In this document: one piece after another, positions 11,112 through 22,671 of the stretch
How the letters are laid out: the number at the start of each line of letters is the position of its first letter
Numbering within the stretch: position 1 is the first letter of the stretch
Assembly: GCF_038502225.1 (NCBI RefSeq)
Contig: NC_091312.1
Span: 29,540,910 to 29,604,909 of the forward strand
Direction of reading: 5' to 3'
Source of the DNA: Cherax quadricarinatus
Taxonomy: Eukaryota > Arthropoda > Malacostraca > Decapoda > Parastacidae
DNA: 64,000 bases
The notes under the pieces: generated by a model
The model's input: the letters and a program-made list of their open reading frames with translations, nothing else
The model's database searches: none
What the model was told of the DNA's origin: nothing
Translations under genes and position numbers: made by a program

Positions 11112-14100
11112 TCACAGATTTACGAGAATCCCTAACGTTAGCATTCTATACCCCTCTGAGAAAGCCTGATCCCACCTCCTCCCATACAAATCTCTGTTAC
11201 GACACATCGTACGATAGAACGTTACCGCAAGAACCTTCCTTCGCTCTTCACTATCCCCTCTCCCCCTCATCACCCACGACATATATATATAATCTACCAT
11301 GATATAATCTAAAGCTCTTATGACACCCTCGTCTAACCCACCCATATCCAGACTTAAAGCACGCAGAACCGACACCCCACCGCCCCCCCCCCGCTCTACC
11401 AACCTACTTAACCAGCACCTAACCTCCTCTAGTCCTTCACAAAAGTAAACTACATGGAATGCCGTCTCATCCCCTCCACAGATACCACACCCCCCACCCT
11501 CTACAACCTGTCTGTTTCGTAATATCTCACCAGACGGAAGGATCCCATGCAGAAAACGAAACATCACCTCACGCGCCCGAGGGTTTAACTTCATTTTACT
11601 AAATCTAAACCAAATACTCTTCCACGCATACATGGGGAACAAACCCTCAACTGGGACAACGCACCTACCTACAAGTAACCTACACAAAACCCTTATACGA
11701 ACCTTTCTCAGTTCCCTAACCAACATCACAGCCCTCAAAACTATTTCACATTCCCTCAACTCCATTCCTCGATTCCACATACCCAGCCTGTCGTGTATCC
11801 TTCCCAAACGCCCCGCGTTCACACCCTCACGCAACACTTCCCATTTAATAAACACACATTTATCCCTCCGTCTCAAATCCAACAACCCCAACCCACCCTG
11901 ACGTACAGGTAACATTCCAACGTCCCTCCGTAACCAATCACAACGTGATCCCCACAAAAATTTGTACATCCGTCTTAGTATCCCCGCAATCGCTGTCCCT
12001 GTAATTGGGAACACAGCTGCAACATGCCAAACCTTACTATACAATAAAATGTTCACGACTATCACTCGCTGTATCAGAGTTAGGTGCTGGGGTCTCAGAA
12101 CACCTAGACGCCCCACGATTCTTTCCAATAACCTATCCGAGTTTTCCTCCCGCGCCGCAACCATGTCATCCCTATAAATAATACCACAAATCTTTAAAGA
12201 CACCGCCCATTCTTTAACAACATTACATCTCCCCCCCACACCCCCCACCCAAGAACCCAACCCCATGCACCTTGACTTCGCACTATTTACCTGCATACCC
12301 GTGGCACTTCCAAATAAATGCACCACCTCGTCCAACACTCCCACTGACATCCCTTCACGAATGAGAACAGTGGTGTTGTCAACATATCCAATTAACCCCG
12401 GCCAGGCCCTCCCACCCCCCACACTTCCCTCACATGGCGTACATAAGCTACGGTCAACCATTCTATAAAAGGGGTCCTGGAAACATGCAAACAATATTTG
12501 GGACATGGGGCATCCCTGTCCAAGGCCTCTTCCCATTGCAATTTCCCTCCCCATACACCCATTAATCTGTATCCTCATTTTCGCCCCCTTGTACAACGTA
12601 TTTACCCACTCGACTATTTCCTCCCCAAAACCCTGTCTCCTAAGTATGACCTGCAAAGCTCCCCTTTCCACTCTATCATATGCTCCCTGCCAATCTAGAG
12701 CCAACAAAGCCGCCCCTCCACCCCCACCCTTAGCTTCCACAAAACTTCTCAGTATCCCATGTCCTTCAATCATCGACCTTCCCGGCAACCCAAACTGAGA
12801 TTTTGACACCACCCTCTCCACAACACATTTGAACCTATTACCTAAAATTTTTGCAAACACCTTATAGTCTGCACACATCAGTGATATGGCTCGGTACTCC
12901 CGAAGGGTGGGCTGCCCCTTGACCTTCGGGACCAACACTACAACTGCTGTTTCCTGCTTCTCCCCCAACTTACCCTTCTCCTTCATACTATTAAATAACC
13001 TAACTATAAATTCCTTTATCAACGCCCAATGTTGTAAATAAAATTCTACCAGGGGACCGTCAATACCGGGAGCTTTCCCCTTCCTCATTCCCCTTAACGC
13101 ATTCTCTATTTCCTCTGCCGTAATAGTCCCACCTAAAGCCTTTCGATCACTATTTCTTAAATTACACGTCACATACGTACACACCTTGTCCAACGCCCCG
13201 TCACCCACCCCCCCCCACTGTTCCAGTACTTCTCGTACCAAGCCTCCACATACGCACACATCCCCTTCGTGGTTCGTATCTCCTGCCCTACTCTATAATT
13301 CCCAACCATCTCCGTTACCTCTAAACATGGTATAGCTGTCACCGCCTGCCTTTGCTTTTGATGCTGCAAAATACACGCTGACGGCTTGTCGCCCCAAAGG
13401 ACTTCCTCCACCCCTGCCTGCATCCTTACAGCTTGAAACCTTTCATTTTGCAACACCCTCAACCTTCCCTTTATTTCAGCTATTTCATCCATAGGAAAAT
13501 TATTCCCACCCACCCCCCTCCCATAGCAACCTCTTAACCTATCCTCTAAATAGTTAGCCAGTCCATATTTTAAATTATTAATACGTTTTCCCTCTCTCAC
13601 ATAAAACTTTCTAATCCTTTCCTTTGCGACACTATCCCACCATGTCACAATGTCATCCACTCCCTGTTCTTCCACACTAAGCTCCCTCCATAGGACTGAA
13701 AACCCCTCCAACCCCTCCTCATCACCTAACACACTTATATTTAATTTCCAATAACTTCTATATATGTCGGCGAGCGTCCCCCACCCAACCTCCACCACCA
13801 CTGCCCTATGATCTGACATTGTAGCCTCAACAGTACAGAAAGATTTCACATCCACTCCCTGAGAAAGGTACACTCTATCTAGTCTCGCAGCATATCCACT
13901 CTTAACAACCGTATAATCAGTCTCCCACACCGCCCCCCCCCCGAAAGGCATCACGTAACCTAACATCCCTTAATAAATCCCTAAGAGCCACAGACATATA
14001 TCCAGCCCCTCTTGGGTCCACATCAGCCACCCAGATTACACTATTCCAGTCCCCACCAACTATCGCCACCTCTGGCAGTGCACTTAAGATAAACACAAGA

Positions 14101-14456
14101 TCCTCACACACAAAATCATTCTTTACCTTTATGTTATTTTCTGCCGGCGCATACACACTCACAAAAGACACACACTTACCCATCCACCACCCATCCACAC
14201 GCAACACCCTCCCTCCCCCTCCTCCCTCGCTTCTCTGCAAAACAAACGGGCTCGTCTCCCTTATTAAAATTCCGACACCACCTTTTAGACGGGGAGATGG
14301 CAGGATAACTACTCGAAATCCTGCCACCTCCAACACCCTACCCTCTTTGAAATTGTGCTCCTGCAGGAACACAACATCCACTCTAGATTTATTCAGAAAA
14401 TTACGAAACCAATCTCTCTTCATACCGCTACATAACCCATTAACATTTACAGACAT
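11112..14456 (-). pseudogene. LINE B ORF2: AP endonuclease / reverse transcriptase, two homopolymer frameshifts, YVDN active site
   Basis: ORF2 begins at MSVNVNGL (ATG 14456; an in-frame upstream ATG at 14483 lies before the block aligned with LINE E's start). The endonuclease has VDVVFLQEHN, GGVGILI, GGDWNSVIW and SDHRAVV. The RT has GKAPGIDG, AVVVLVPK, YRAISLMCADYKVFAKILGNR, LALDWQGAYDRVERGAL, RGLGQGCPMSQILF and GYVDNTTVL. The C-terminus carries CGICGGDETAFHVVYFC and ends at 11112. Only two frame breaks exist, and both lie in poly(C) runs of the plus strand (about 13929-13940 and 13207-13217). The YXDD box has its last Asp changed to Asn (GAC to AAC), predicted to kill polymerase activity whatever the frameshifts are. 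Confidence 0.88.
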
Positions 14457-14541
14457 ACACCTAAGGCCTATTAAAGTTTCCACCCCTGCTTCCTCTCATC
14501 ACTCTTTACAACTCCAGAGCTTGAATTTACGTTCGACACCT

Positions 14542-15732
14542 TCAGAGTGCTCTCTCTTTCCCTCCCCCCTTCTTCCGGTGCCTCCTATCATGGCTACCAC
14601 CACCTACACCACTACCTTCACACTTCACCTCAGTCTGTTTCCCAGGCCTTTGTGCAGGCGTAAGGACGTCATCAGAATCTGATGTAGCCGCCCTCTTTCT
14701 CGTGACAGTCATGTTACACATGTCTTGGTCAGATGTTACCTCTCGATGAACCTCCACCTCCACCTGAGAATGGTTTAATGATTCAATGGACGACTCCAAA
14801 CCACCATCACGTCCCAAATTATCATGTCTCAGACTTTCTGGAAGCGACGATTCTCCAATGACACCACGCTCAGATGTAACGTCCCTCTCTGGTGGTGACA
14901 ACGTCTTCAACACCTCCACCAATTCCTCCTCAATCTCAAGAACCTTCTCTTGTACTTGCTGCTCCTTCTTATCCACAGGAGACGACACCTGATCAGGCAG
15001 TTGGGGGCGGGACTCCAACTCACCGCCATTCCTGTGTGCCCGATCCACTATCTCGCTCCACAAAACACCACGCCCTCCATCCGATGTTTGTTCCTCACCT
15101 GCCACCTTTGAAGCAGGGGCTGCGACGTCCACCACAGGTCCAGGCACATGTCTTCGCTTGTCACAGGTCGCCGCTATGTGATCATACTCACCACATAGGC
15201 GGCACGTACGTCGTTGTCCTGGGTACATTACCATTACCTGCGTCCTGAAATCTTGTAGATACACATAGGATGGTATTGGGTGCCTCAAAGTCATTTTGAG
15301 GTTGAAAGAACCCTCTGGAAAACCAGCATAGGCTCCTGCCGCCCACGTACCATGTTGAGCATAATGCACCGTCCCATACTTCTCAAAAACTTTCCTGATA
15401 TCCGCCTCGTCCGCCTCAAAGGGAAAGTTGCGTAACTTGATCCACGTATAATACCATGAAACATCTATCATTCTTACAGTGACAGCTGGTGTGACGTTAA
15501 GACTCACGTCCTGAAACCTGGTGACTAACGATTCATAAACCGTTGCTGATAGCAGTTTGACGAAAATTCGTTGTCCTCCGTTCAATGCTACACCATACAA
15601 GTCACTATCTTGTACGCCATATGTCTCCCGGATGATCTTTGGCAATAAGACTTGCGCAGAACTGGGCGTTATCGTTCCTTTAAGTACCTCAATGCCTACA
15701 GTATTTATCCTTCGTCTCAGACTAACCGCCAT
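14542..15732 (-). CDS. LINE B ORF1: RRM-like / CCHC nucleic-acid-binding protein, intact
   Basis: Complete 396-codon frame from ATG 15732. This start is preferred over the upstream ATG at 15744 because it sits in AAGATGGCGG context and aligns with the other copies. The N-terminal block SLRRRINTVGIEV is followed by LLPKIIRETYGVQD and LYGVALNG. Next comes an RRM-like stretch (IKLRNFPFEADEADIRKVF-KYGTVH), then FPEGSFNLKMTLRHPIPSYV and the knuckle CRLCGEYDHIAATC. A long acidic variable tail contains KRAATSDSDDVLTPAQR. It is the only intact ORF1 of the family in the window and the best reference for it. It presumably packages LINE RNA. Confidence 0.88.
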   Translation of the reverse strand: MAVSLRRRINTVGIEVLKGTITPSSAQVLLPKIIRETYGVQDSDLYGVALNGGQRIFVKLLSATVYESLVTRFQDVSLNVTPAVTVRMIDVSWYYTWIKLRNFPFEADEADIRKVFEKYGTVHYAQHGTWAAGAYAGFPEGSFNLKMTLRHPIPSYVYLQDFRTQVMVMYPGQRRTCRLCGEYDHIAATCDKRRHVPGPVVDVAAPASKVAGEEQTSDGGRGVLWSEIVDRAHRNGGELESRPQLPDQVSSPVDKKEQQVQEKVLEIEEELVEVLKTLSPPERDVTSERGVIGESSLPESLRHDNLGRDGGLESSIESLNHSQVEVEVHREVTSDQDMCNMTVTRKRAATSDSDDVLTPAQRPGKQTEVKCEGSGVGGGSHDRRHRKKGGGKERAL

Positions 15733-15898
15733 CTTGACAATCACAGTGCACCTAAGTTGTTAGCCGAGGTTAGTGACAGCACCACTTCACACCACTGCAG
15801 CCAGGTAACTGACAAGGGCGCTCGCCTACAAACAGCAGAGGGGTGCAGAGCACTACCGCACTCTACCGTGGTCAGGCAGCGAAATAGAATAAGTTATT

Positions 15899-16249
15899 AG
15901 GGTTATTGATGATGTTTCCTTGGATAGATTTAAAAATTGGTTAGAAAATATCTGAAAAGGAACTGACGAATTTGAATAGGGCTTTTGTATTGTTCTTATG
16001 TAATGTTAAAAATATTACAGCATATATGTTCAGCATATATACTGAGCATGTGTGTGTAGCGCTGACTTCAGATGTGTAGCACTTACCTCAGGTGTGTAGC
16101 ACTGACTTCAAGAGTGTAGCACTGACTTCAGGTATGTAGCGCTGATTTCAGGTGTGTGGTGGGGGTAGGAGAGAGAAGTTAGCACTCACAACAAGCAGTA
16201 TGGTAATTCTGTACAACACCCCTCCCCCACACACACTCACATGACCCTA
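15899..16249. repeat. Spacer with five 20-bp tandem units
   Basis: Between LINE B and LINE C. Positions 16051-16150 are five 20-bp units of the type GTGTAGCACTGACTTCAGG with a few mismatches each. The rest is AT-rich with no gene seen. Confidence 0.8.
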
Positions 16250-17302
16250 GTATTTTTTATTTTTTATTTTATTCAGAGTACATCTTGTACAGACAAAATA
16301 CATATATATAGTATAAAACTGTGGAGAACAATAAGTATATACATAAATTATCACACACACACACGTTATTGGACACAGGAGAAGCAACCCGTCACAGACA
16401 AAAACAAAAAAAAAAGAAAGACCATCAAGCACACTATACATCACTCAAGCCACCTATCAGTATATATAAGAAAAGCACATGAAATTATCACACCATACTC
16501 ATGTAGATGTAAGTACAAGAAACAGCACACACATATTATTGTAAAAAAACGCACATTCCTAATAAAAAAAAAACACCTTTCTAGGGAGTAAGTCTTACAG
16601 AAGTATCTGTGTCCGCCGGAGGTACACACACCTCCGCGAAATACGCTGGCCACAGTTACTAAATTATCATATTGTCGTACACATACATAGATATATCATC
16701 ATGCATAGTAAAGGCTATCAACAAATCAAGTTGACAGCACAGGCTTCCATAACCTAATGCGAACACATAAATTAAAACTACTCTATCACAACTTTTCACT
16801 GCACAAAAGTCAACATGCAAAGCAAAGGTGTATACAAAAGACACTATCAAGTTGCAAAAATTCAGTCTCTCCAACACTCCTTACCCCCCTCTTCCCCCCC
16901 CCCATTTGGGCAAACGCCCACATTCTCTCATCATTACACATAACCCTGTCACACAGTCTTCTAGCCGTACATGAGCATATAACCTGTCACAGCGCGACAG
17001 TTTCACAATCACTACGATCCTCACCCAAGCATCCTTACCCCATACATGCGTACATTACTTCTAAAAAAATATACACCTTCACCCTCTAATATATGTGTGA
17101 TGGTAAGTGGCCAAGCAAGTGCAAGGCCATATATACATAGAGAGTAATGCAGTCATCATCCCGTGGGACACGTACGCAAAAGTATAAACCGATAATCCCC
17201 ACACCCAAACTGGATGCCACGTTTATTCCGGCTGTCATCACACGTACATCCTAACACCTACTAACCACACTGAATCATCCCTTGTTCACGTCTAAGCCCA
17301 TA

Positions 17303-17303
<1 letters not shown>

Positions 17304-17335
<32 letters not shown>
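17304..17335. repeat. (CA)16 directly upstream of LINE L1
   Basis: Pure CA tract whose last base adjoins the L1 5' end. The equivalent place in LINE B's 3' UTR has only a short CACATACACA, so the tract probably expanded with the insertion. Confidence 0.97.
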
Positions 17336-17338
<3 letters not shown>

Positions 17339-18115
17339 GGGACACCGAGCACGCAAGTCACGCCTTCCGTGCTCCGTGAATATAAGTGTTTTAGAGGGCT
17401 ACCCAAGTGTCCTGCGAGGGTTGCTAAGTGTGTTAGGGTAGTGAACAATCCTAGAAGCGATTTACAATCTGCCTGAGCCATATAAGTGTGGGGAGAGCCA
17501 CAATTTTGTAAGTGATCTAGAAAGTAAAATGTGGTGGCACAGTCATAGTGGGCAGGCTAGTGTGGGTGGTAAGGTGACATTGTCATGTGTCACCCAAGAA
17601 AGATAATAAAGTGAAACAATCGTGTGACCAGTGAGAGAAATACAAGTGAATAGGGTACATTATATAACGAGAAGAAATTGAGGTGGATCTACGCCAGGAC
17701 TTCACATCGAGCTGGACAATCTACAGGCCGCTACAGCTGCATTGCAAGTACTGTATTCACCTATGAGTGGTTGTTTGGGTGTAGGGTTTCAGGTTCCAAT
17801 TAACCACCAAGCTGACTGTGAATGGTCTAACTCTCATAGCATGATAAAGAATAGGCACTCAAGTATTCAATAAGGAATAGCAATTATAATCCATTGAACA
17901 AGGCGAGTAAGTTACTATAAGCTAGGTGGCAGGACAAGCATAAAGGGCAAAATTGTAAGTAGGTGTGGGTCAAGTCCCAGGAGGGTGGGGGTCAGGTCAC
18001 AAGAAGTTGTGGTCAGTCAAGCGACTACTGAGACTCCACATTATACTCCAATGCACAAGTCACCTACTTTTCAGACACATAATAAACCCACACATAATTC
18101 CACACATAATTATAC

Positions 18116-18117
18116 AT

Positions 18118-18187
<70 letters not shown>

Positions 18188-18425
18188 CCAGAATCACACA
18201 TACACTCCCCCCTCCCCCACCAACATCTCACTCCTTCCCCTGATCCCACACCTCCCTCTTTCACCCTCCCCTCCCCACCTCTCCCTCCTTCCCCCTCTCC
18301 TTCTCCCACTCACCCACTTGCTTCTCCCTCCTTCCCACTCCCCATATTCCCCCCTAAATCCCCCTCCCCACTCCTCTCCCACATAGCCACAGTTCCTCCT
18401 CTACCTTCCCTCCCCCCCCTACACT
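18116..18425. repeat. (CA)n followed by C/CT-rich tract in L1 5' UTR
   Basis: About 34 CA units (18116-18184) followed by ~240 bp of CCTCCC-type pyrimidine-rich sequence, just upstream of ORF1. L2 has the same arrangement at 28676-29480, so this looks like an element feature. All ORFs through it are artefacts. Confidence 0.9.
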
Positions 18426-18520
18426 CTGACATACACACTACTAACCTAGCACACAGAATTATATAGGTTTCCCACTCTGAGGCAATCAGGATAAAACAAA
18501 AGTAGGTTGCCAGAGAGCAT

Positions 18521-19517
18521 GAAGGAAAATCAAGGGACAGGAGGAGGAAGCTGCAAAGGAAGATTGGGCAGCAGAGCTCATAAAAAGGGAACATGAATGG
18601 GAAATGAAACTAAAAGAACTTAGCATGAGAATGGAAGAGAGGATAGATATGGAAAGCAGGAAGTGGGAGGTGCAAGTCAAAGCAGCAGAGGCTAGGACAC
18701 AGAGTTTAGAAGAGGAACTGAAAAATCTGAAACAGCCTAAAGAACTAACGAACATTTTGGGATTGACATCAGAGACTGCTACCTCACTCACAAATAAGGG
18801 GACTGTAGGGAAAGGAGCAAAACTACATGTAGAAGCTCTATCAGAGGAGACTGTAGTAAATGAAAGAGCTAAGCTATATGTGGAGGCCCTAACAGACTAC
18901 AGCAGAGCCCAGGGAAAGCCGAGAAGGGAAAATGACAGACCACTGAGGCCAAGTACATTAGCTAGTGAAACTGAAGAAAGGAAAGCTGCAATGGAGGAAA
19001 TCAAATTGAATGAGAGGATACACAAGGATATGCAGTGGGAGAATGAAAGGGTGAGGTCAGTCTTTGTGTATGGGCTCCAGGAAGTTGAAGGGGAAACATA
19101 TGAAGCAAGAAAACAGAGGAAAAAAAAAAGCAATTGAAAGCATCATAAAATCAATAGGAGAAGATGACATGGCCCAGTTGGAAAATTTTCGGAGAATAGG
19201 GGGGTTTGTAAGAAAAAAGAACCCAGCCAGTGAAAGTGACCTTCAAGGCAGAATCGACTCGGAACAGGATCCTACAGGAGAAAGCACGATTAAGGGACAT
19301 GCCGGCATACAGGAAGGTGTATCTCAACCGTGACAGAACACAAGAAGAAATGCAGAAACTGAGAGAGATGGTACAAAGGCGAAAGGAGGAAAGAGAGGGG
19401 ATGGAGAAGACAGACAGGAGATCCCAGACCCAGGAAGAAGATCAAATACAGCCTCCCTCACAACTTCCTATAGAAGCCCCCCAACCAGGTCAACCCCAGT
19501 GCAACCAAACACTCTAA
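18521..19517 (+). pseudogene. LINE L1 ORF1: coiled-coil RNA-binding protein, frameshifted
   Basis: The frame is open from 18521 with the first ATG at 18604; the true start is unclear. Residues are rich in E/K/R with heptad-like spacing (MEERIDMESRKWEVQVKA), indicating a coiled coil. A C-terminal RRM-like region follows: SVFVYGL, FRRIGGF, VKVTFKAEST, RILQEKARL, YRKVYLNRDRT. This layout is typical of CR1/L1-type ORF1 proteins that trimerise and bind RNA. There are two frameshifts, one in an A-run at about 19120 and one near 19225. Confidence 0.75.
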
Positions 19518-22509
19518 ATCAAAACACCTATGCCACATCCAGTGCCCCCACCCACTGCATTACAAACTCCACCCCCAGAGCAACCACCCATAGTTCCTTA
19601 TCAGGTCTCCCACTTCCCCAACCCCAATATACCTCCCAGACCACAGTCTTAGAAAAGAAGTTGAAGGTATGGTATACAAATACAGATGGAATAACAAATA
19701 AGTATGAGGAGTGGCACGAAAGAATCAAGGAGACATCCCCAGACATAATAGCACTCACAGAAGCAAAACTCACCAGAATAATAACAGATTCAATCTTTCC
19801 ATCGGGATATCAAATCCTCAGGAAAGACAGAGGGAGGAGAGGGGGAGGAGGAGTTGCACTGCTCATTAAAAACCAGTGGGGTTTAGAGAAAATGGAAGGA
19901 ATGGATGGCACAGGCGAAAGGGACTACTTAATAAGAACAATCCAGTCTGAGGGACATAAGGTGATAATTGCACTAATGTACAACCCACCACAGAACTGCA
20001 GGAGGCCAAGAGAAGAATACGATGAGAGCAACAGAGCAATAGTCGACACACTAGCCGAGGTGGCCAGGAGAGCACACATGAGGGGAGCAAAGTTACTAGT
20101 TATGGGTGATTTCAATCACAAGGAGATTGACTGGGAAAACCTGGAGCCCCATAGGGGTCCCAAAACATGGAGAGCCAAGATGATGAATGTGGTACTGGAA
20201 AACCTCATGCATCAACATATTAGAGACACTACCAGAGAGAGAGGAGAGGATGAACCAGCAAGATTGGACCTTGTATTCACCTTGAGTAGTTCGGATATCG
20301 AGGATATCATGTATGAAAGGCCCCTGGGAGCTAGTGATCATGTGGTTCTGTGCTTCGACTACATAGTTGAGCTCCAAGTGGAGAGAGTAGCAAGAATAGG
20401 TTGGGAAAACCAAACTACAAAAGGGGGAACTACTCAGGCATGAGGAACTTCCTGCAAGACATTCAGTGGGAGAGGGATCTGACAGGAAAACCAGTACAAG
20501 AAATGATGGACTATGTGGCAACAAAACGCAAGGAGGCAGAGGAGAGGTTTGTTCCCAAGGGAAACAGAAATAATGGGAAGCACAGAACGAGTCCTTGGTT
20601 CACCCAAGGGTGTAGGGAGGCAAAAACTAGGTGTACTAGAGAATGGAAAAGGTGCAGAAGACAGAGAACTCAGGAAAATAGAGAGATTAGCCGAAGAGCC
20701 AGAAACGAATATGCACAGATAAGAAGGGAGGCTCAGCGACAATATGAAAATGACATAGCACCGAAAGTCAAGTATGACCCGAAGCTGTTGTATAGCCACA
20801 TCAGGAGGAAAACAACAGTCAAGAACCAGGTAATCAGACTGAGGAAGGGTGATGGGGAGTTCACAAGAAACAACCGAGAGATATGTCAGAAGCTCAACAC
20901 GAGATTTAAAGAAGTATTTACAGTGGAAACCAGTAGGACTCCAGGAAATCAGAACAGGGGGTTACACTAGCAAGCGCTGAATAAGGTACATATAACCAAG
21001 GAGGAGGTGAAGAAGCTGCTATGCGAACTTGACACCTCAAAGGCGGTGGGACCAGACATCTCTCCGTGGGTCCTTAAAGAAGGAGCAGAGATACTGTGTG
21101 TGCCATTACCAAAGATCTTCAACACATCATTTGAAACTGGGCAACTCCCTGAGGTATGGAAGATGGCAAATGTAGTCCCAATTTTTAAAAAGGGAGACAG
21201 ACATGAGGCACTAAACTACAGACCTGTATCACTAACGTGTATAGTATGCAAGGTCATGAAGAAGATCATCAGGAGGAGAGTGGTGGAGCACCTGGAAAGA
21301 AACAAGTGTATAATTGACTATCAGCACGCTTTCAGGGAAGGAAAATCCTGTGTCACAAACCTACTAGAGTTTTATGACAAGGTGACAGAAGTAAGACAAG
21401 AGTGAGAGGGGTGGATCGACTGCATTTTTTTGGACTGCAAGAATGCCTTTGACACAGTTCCTCACAAGAGGTTAATGCAAAAGCTAGAGGATCAGGCACA
21501 CATAACAAGAAAGGCACTGCAATGGATCAGAGAATTCCTGACAGGGAGGCAACAACGAGTCATGGTACGTGACGAGGTGTCCGAATGGGTGCCTGTGACA
21601 AGCGGGGTTCCACAGGGGTCAGTCCTAGGACCTGTGCTGTTCTTGGTATATGTGAACGACATAACGGAAGGGATAGACTCAGAAGTGTCCTTGTTTGCAG
21701 ATGATGTGAAGTTAATGAGAAGAATCAAATCGGATGAGGATCAGGCAGGACTACAAAAAGACCTGGACAGGCTACAAGCCTGGTCCAGCAACTGGCTCCT
21801 TGAGTTTAACCCCGCCAAATGCAAAGTGATGAAGATTGGGGAAGGGCAAAGAAGACCGCAGACACAATATAGTTTAGATGGCCAAAGACAGCAAACCTCA
21901 CTCAAGGAAAAAGATCTGGGGGTGAATATAACACCGAGCATATCTCCTGAGGTGCACATCAATCAGATAACTGCTGCAGCATACGGGCGCCTGGCAAACC
22001 TGCAGATAGCATTCCAATACCTCAGTAAGGATTCGTTCAAGACTCTGTATACCATTTACGTCAGGTCCATACTGAAGTATGCAGCACCAGTTTGGAATCC
22101 ACACCTAGTCAAGCACGTCAAGAAATTAGAGAAAGTGCAAAGGTTTGCATCAAGACTAGTCCCAGAGCTACGGGGATTGTCCTACAAAGAAAGGTTGAGG
22201 GAAATCGGCCTGACGGCACTGGAGGACAGGAGGGTCAGGGGAGACATGATAAGGACATATAAAATACTGTGCAGAATAGACAAGGTGGACAGAGATGGGA
22301 TGTTCCAGAGAAGGGACACAGACACAAGAGGTCACAATTGTAAGTTGAAGACTCAGATGAATCAAAGGGATGTTAGGAAGTATTTCTTCAGTCATAGAGT
22401 AGTCAGGCCATGGAATAGCCTAGAAAGTGACATAGTGGAGGCGGGAACCATACATAGTTTTAAGGCGAGGTATGATAAAGCTCATGGGGCAGGGAGAGAG
22501 AGGACCTAG
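19499..22509 (+). pseudogene. LINE L1 ORF2: AP endonuclease / reverse transcriptase, broken
   Basis: The first ATG at 19499 overlaps the ORF1 end. The endonuclease has VWYTNTDGI, DIIALTEAKL, GGGGVALLIK, LLVMGDFNHKEIDW, DLVFT and ASDHVVL. The RT has [72 protein letters not shown] and SLFADDVKLM. The C-terminal block is YAAPVWNPH...SHRVVRPWNSL. Breaks are a frameshift near 20435, a TAG near 20970 and a TGA at 21403-21405 where L2 has AGA. No RNase H is seen. The product would drive target-primed reverse transcription. Confidence 0.85.
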
Positions 22510-22671
22510 TAGCAATCAGCAAAGAGGTGGGGCCAGGAGCTATGACTCGACCCCTGCAACCACAAATAGGTGAGTACAAACAGGTGAGTGTACACACACC
22601 CAGCGGCGAGCCCACTGGAACCCCGGATGACAGTTCCAATCCTTGCCCCAGCCATGACAACCCTCCCCCCA

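Larger units (their letters stand above)
9900..15884 (-). mobile_element. LINE B, L1/Tx1-type, full length with 14-bp target-site duplication
   Basis: TAGAATAAGTTATT occurs at 9886-9899 and again at 15885-15898, bracketing about 5.98 kb. The minus-strand 3' end has the family poly(A) and AAATAAA, with a 1.2-kb 3' UTR containing a CA-rich tract. The 5' UTR of about 150 bp begins with a GCTGCCTGACCACGG block that matches the 5' start of LINE E at about 53380. ORF1 is intact and ORF2 has only two homopolymer frameshifts. This is the youngest-looking minus-strand LINE here. The catalytic box is YVDN, so it is probably not autonomous. Confidence 0.92.
17336..22591 (+). mobile_element. LINE L1, CR1-like, long copy bounded by (CA)n
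   Basis: The plus-strand element begins immediately after (CA)16. It shares its 5' UTR start (GTRGG..., then GAACAATCCTA) with L2 at 27735. It holds a 5' UTR with (CA)n and C-rich tracts, a coiled-coil ORF1 and an AP-endonuclease/RT ORF2. It ends in two diverged AGGTGAGTRYA units followed by (AC)4 at 22592-22599. The RT ([14 protein letters not shown]) with no RNase H points to the CR1 group. Host sequence on both sides is LINE C 3' UTR, so both boundaries are well defined. Confidence 0.88.
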
